This document shows positions 61,893 to 64,000 of a stretch of DNA of 64,000 nucleotides, in pieces. The DNA lies in the NCBI GenBank assembly GCA_002356515.1, contig AP017605.1, positions 6,371,020-6,435,019 of the forward strand, written 5' to 3'. Each line of letters opens with the position of its first letter. The stretch's first letter is position 1. The notes below the pieces were generated by a model that saw only the letters and a list, made by a program, of their open reading frames with translations, was not told where the DNA came from and searched no databases. The translations under genes and the position numbers were made by a program. This DNA comes from Mesorhizobium loti. Its GTDB lineage: Bacteria > Pseudomonadota > Alphaproteobacteria > Rhizobiales > Rhizobiaceae.

Positions 61893-62618
61893 TCAATCTC
61901 CGCAGCGTTCATCAAGCTTAGCGAGGCTCTCCAGGCTGATGTGCCGCTTGTTTGCAATCCGGATCACGCCGTCGGTGCGCAGCCGTGTCAGTTCGCGGCT
62001 CACAGTCTCGATCGTCAATCCGAGGAAATCACCGATATCCGCCCGCGTGAGCGGCAGGTCGAAATTTGTCGAGCCTTTGGGATTGTTCGCGGCATCCATG
62101 TTTGTGGCGATCATCAGCAGGAAGCTTGCGACTTTTTCCGAGGCGGTCTTGCGCCCGAGCGCCGCCATCCAATTGCGTGCTTCGTCGAGTTTCCTGAGCG
62201 TATGCTCCAGCAGGACACGCCCAAGTGCCGGCGTGTCCTCCATCATTCGCTCGATGATCGCCTTTGGAAACGAGCAGAGCTCAACCGTCGTCAAGGTGCT
62301 GGTCTTGATTGGCCATCGTGCCGTGCACGGCCTGCCCAGAAAATCGCGGGCGAAATGGAACCCGACAATCTGCTGACGGCCATCCGAAAGGTTCCTGGTG
62401 AGCTTCACCACGCCGGACAAGACGATTGAGTAGGTTTCATCGTCGGACAGGTCTGATCCAGCCGAAACCTGATGCCTTGATGAGACTTGGGCCAATCGGG
62501 CGCGTTGGCTGGCCTTGAGCGCACCGCACAGTCCACCTTGCCCGGCTTGGCAGGATTTACAGGTCGCCGGAATGTCAGCGTGTTGAGTGTCCTGTCTGCC
62601 GGCCATCATGTCGCCCAT
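61893..62618 (-). CDS. fnrN: Oxygen-responsive Crp/Fnr regulator FnrN
   Basis: A 241-residue Fnr-type regulator. It has the cysteines that hold an oxygen-labile [4Fe-4S] cluster: C20, C23 and C31 (CKSCQAGQGGLC) and C115 (ELCSF). The HTH is RADIGDFLGLTIETVSRELTRL, whose E..SR contacts bind TTGAT-N4-ATCAA. A perfect site 46 bp upstream suggests autocontrol. Several starts (62618, 62609, 62606) are possible. It is a paralogue of the next gene, likely by tandem duplication. Confidence 0.93.
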   Translation of the reverse strand: MGDMMAGRQDTQHADIPATCKSCQAGQGGLCGALKASQRARLAQVSSRHQVSAGSDLSDDETYSIVLSGVVKLTRNLSDGRQQIVGFHFARDFLGRPCTARWPIKTSTLTTVELCSFPKAIIERMMEDTPALGRVLLEHTLRKLDEARNWMAALGRKTASEKVASFLLMIATNMDAANNPKGSTNFDLPLTRADIGDFLGLTIETVSRELTRLRTDGVIRIANKRHISLESLAKLDERCGD

Positions 62619-62663
62619 GATCAATAGGGGCAGCTAGTTGCGCTGATTGTGGCCTGCACCGCC

Positions 62664-62677
62664 TTGATCGAGATCAA
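62664..62677 (-). promoter_or_regulatory. FNR/FixK-type site for the first fnrN
   Basis: TTGATCGAGATCAA is an exact match to TTGAT-N4-ATCAA, 45 bp upstream of the ATG, close enough for either activation or autorepression. Confidence 0.82.
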
Positions 62678-62749
62678 AGGCCGGGGATCAGCCGGCTGCC
62701 GGTGATCGGTCGAGGTGGTGTGCCTGGCGCAAGCGATTGTTGGCGCGCT

Positions 62750-63472
62750 TCAACCACCGCAGCGCTGCTCCAGCCGGCTCAAGCCGTCGACGATTATGTG
62801 CCGGTGGTTTTCGATGCGGATCACTCCCTCGGCTCGCAACCTGGTCAACTGGCGGCTCACCGTCTCGATCGTCAGCCCGAGGAAGTCAGCGATGTCGGCG
62901 CGTGTCAGCGGCAGATCGTAACTCATCGGCCCGGCATCAGTGGCGGGATCGATGTTGCGGGCGATCATCAGAAGAAAACTGGCGACCTTTTCCGAGGCGG
63001 TCTTGCGTCCCAATGCCACCATCCAGCTGCGCGCCTCGTCAAGCTCGTTCAACGCCTGCTCGAGCAGACGGTGCTCCAGCTCCGGTGTGTCTTTCATCAT
63101 TCGCTCGACGACGGTCTTTGGAAACGAGCACAGCGACACCTCCGTCGCGGCATCGGCATTGATAGAACTTTCCGCCTTGAATGGCCGCCCCAGGAAATCC
63201 GGTGCGAACTGGAGCCCGACGATCTGCTGTCTTCCGTCTGGAAGGCTTTTCGTCAACTTGACCACTCCGGAAAGCACATTCGAATAGCATTCGACCGCTT
63301 CTGCATCGCCAACGAGTTCAATGCCGGGCTGAACGCCACGCCTCGACGAGGTCCTGGCCAACTCGACCAATTGCTCGGGCTCGAGGGCGCCGCAAACGCC
63401 GCGATGGCGTGCTTCGCAGGATTGGCAAAGCACGGGAACGCCGGCACCGTGGACATCCTGTCTGATCGTCAT
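62750..63472 (-). CDS. fnrN: Oxygen-responsive Crp/Fnr regulator FnrN, second copy
   Basis: A 240-residue Fnr-type regulator with cluster cysteines C16, C19, C27 (CQSCEARHRGVC) and C115 (SLCSF), aligned with those of the downstream copy. The HTH RADIADFLGLTIETVSRQLTRL is nearly identical to its paralogue, so both should read the same sites. A perfect FNR/FixK-type site lies 75 bp upstream, shared with divergent hemN. Confidence 0.93.
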   Translation of the reverse strand: MTIRQDVHGAGVPVLCQSCEARHRGVCGALEPEQLVELARTSSRRGVQPGIELVGDAEAVECYSNVLSGVVKLTKSLPDGRQQIVGLQFAPDFLGRPFKAESSINADAATEVSLCSFPKTVVERMMKDTPELEHRLLEQALNELDEARSWMVALGRKTASEKVASFLLMIARNIDPATDAGPMSYDLPLTRADIADFLGLTIETVSRQLTRLRAEGVIRIENHRHIIVDGLSRLEQRCGG

Positions 63473-63546
63473 TGCATGGTCCGAGGCCAGAGAGAGGGAT
63501 AGGACATTGCTGCCGTATCGCGATACTGCCCATGGGGCCAAACGCC

Positions 63547-63560
63547 TTGATTGAAATCAA
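63547..63560. promoter_or_regulatory. FNR/FixK-type site between fnrN and hemN
   Basis: TTGATTGAAATCAA is an exact match. It is 34 bp upstream of hemN and 75 bp upstream of the divergent second fnrN. Confidence 0.85.
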
Positions 63561-63593
63561 AGCGCGGCATGCCCGCGCGCCTAGACTGGATCG

Positions 63594-64000
63594 ATGCAAC
63601 CGAAAACAGCCAACGACGCGCCCGCCCTTGTGACTGCCAATCCGGCTGAAAACGTGCCCCGCTACACAAGTTACCCGACGGCGCCGCACTTTCATCCGGG
63701 CGTCGATGCGGTAGTGGTACGCGGATGGATGGATGCCCTCGAAGGCGATGACGAGATATCGCTCTATCTGCATATCCCGTATTGCGACCGGCTCTGCTGG
63801 TTCTGTGCCTGCCACACGAAGCATACCCGTCACTATGCCCCGGTTGCCATTTTCCTGGACTCCCTGCACAGGGAAATCGAAACTGTCGGCCATCTTGTGC
63901 GCGACCGGGGAAAAGTCCGTGCGGTGCATTTCGGGGGCGGTTCGCCCACCACGCTTAGACCGCAAGATATCCTTGCGCTGGGAAAGGCTCTGCGGGACCG
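63594..64000 (+). CDS. hemN: Oxygen-independent coproporphyrinogen III dehydrogenase, partial
   Basis: The first 135 codons of a radical-SAM enzyme that oxidises coproporphyrinogen III without oxygen; the gene runs past the window. The start VPRYTSYPTAPHFHP and the cluster motif YCDRLCWFCAC (C-x3-C-x2-C) with LYLHIPYC before it and VHFGGGSPTTL after it are the HemN pattern. It is divergent from fnrN with a perfect FNR/FixK-type site between, as expected for haem synthesis at low oxygen. Confidence 0.95.
   Translation, partial: MQPKTANDAPALVTANPAENVPRYTSYPTAPHFHPGVDAVVVRGWMDALEGDDEISLYLHIPYCDRLCWFCACHTKHTRHYAPVAIFLDSLHREIETVGHLVRDRGKVRAVHFGGGSPTTLRPQDILALGKALRD

Noticed and set aside
60367..61896. 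A 509-codon open frame on the minus strand overlapping fixN
   Set aside because: It is the other reading frame of fixN; FixN itself carries all the haem ligands.
1..64000. CRISPR arrays, rRNA or tRNA genes, prophage and plasmid origins
   Set aside because: No regularly spaced repeats, no tRNA-like cloverleaf or rRNA segments, and no replication or phage structural genes were recognised by reading the sequence; a dedicated scan could still find a tRNA.

Overview
The window looks like a chromosomal segment of an alphaproteobacterial rhizobium, most likely Mesorhizobium or a close relative. The evidence is high-GC coding sequence, the rhizobial fixLJ/fixK/fnrN oxygen-response regulators, fixNOQP-fixGHIS, an ALA-synthase type hemA, and gene families typical of Phyllobacteriaceae. 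No 16S or tRNA gene is visible, so genus is an inference.

Left block (0.1-9.3 kb): a catabolic cluster with two SDR dehydrogenases, a class-III aminotransferase-fold enzyme, an APH-fold small-molecule kinase, an APC permease, a cysteine hydrolase and a B12-type diol dehydratase (fused large+medium subunit plus small subunit). The SDR/kinase/class-III enzyme/permease set is the enzyme set of the mycobacterial aminoacetone (1-amino-2-propanol) utilisation locus, here without microcompartment shell genes and joined to a diol dehydratase. Both branches would be expected to give propionaldehyde.

Central and right block (10-64 kb): an oxygen-limitation island. It holds phosphoketolase-acetate kinase, fixK with a GNAT acetyltransferase, a small membrane protein and a phasin, a cytochrome c, an IS630-type element, the complete arginine deiminase operon arcDABC, a BON protein, cupredoxin and b561 proteins, a broken alcohol dehydrogenase, a thioredoxin/MgtC/P1B-ATPase operon, an ADP-forming acyl-CoA synthetase-GNAT fusion, several universal stress proteins, hemA, fixLJ, an MgtA-like ATPase, ccmI-ccmE, two CBS-BON proteins, then fixGHIS, fixNOQP, two fnrN genes and the start of hemN.

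From 15 kb to the right end more than twenty 14-bp FNR/FixK-type sites (TTGAT-N4-ATCAA and near variants) lie mostly 35-100 bp upstream of genes, so most transcription units look like one FixLJ-FixK/FnrN regulon. Functionally the island combines a high-affinity cbb3 oxidase and haem supply, three routes to ATP by substrate-level phosphorylation (acetyl phosphate, carbamoyl phosphate, acetyl-CoA), and stress or maintenance proteins. Scars of old duplications (a tail of the alcohol dehydrogenase/oxidoreductase pair, a ccmE fragment, paired CBS-BON and paired fnrN genes) show that it has been rearranged repeatedly.
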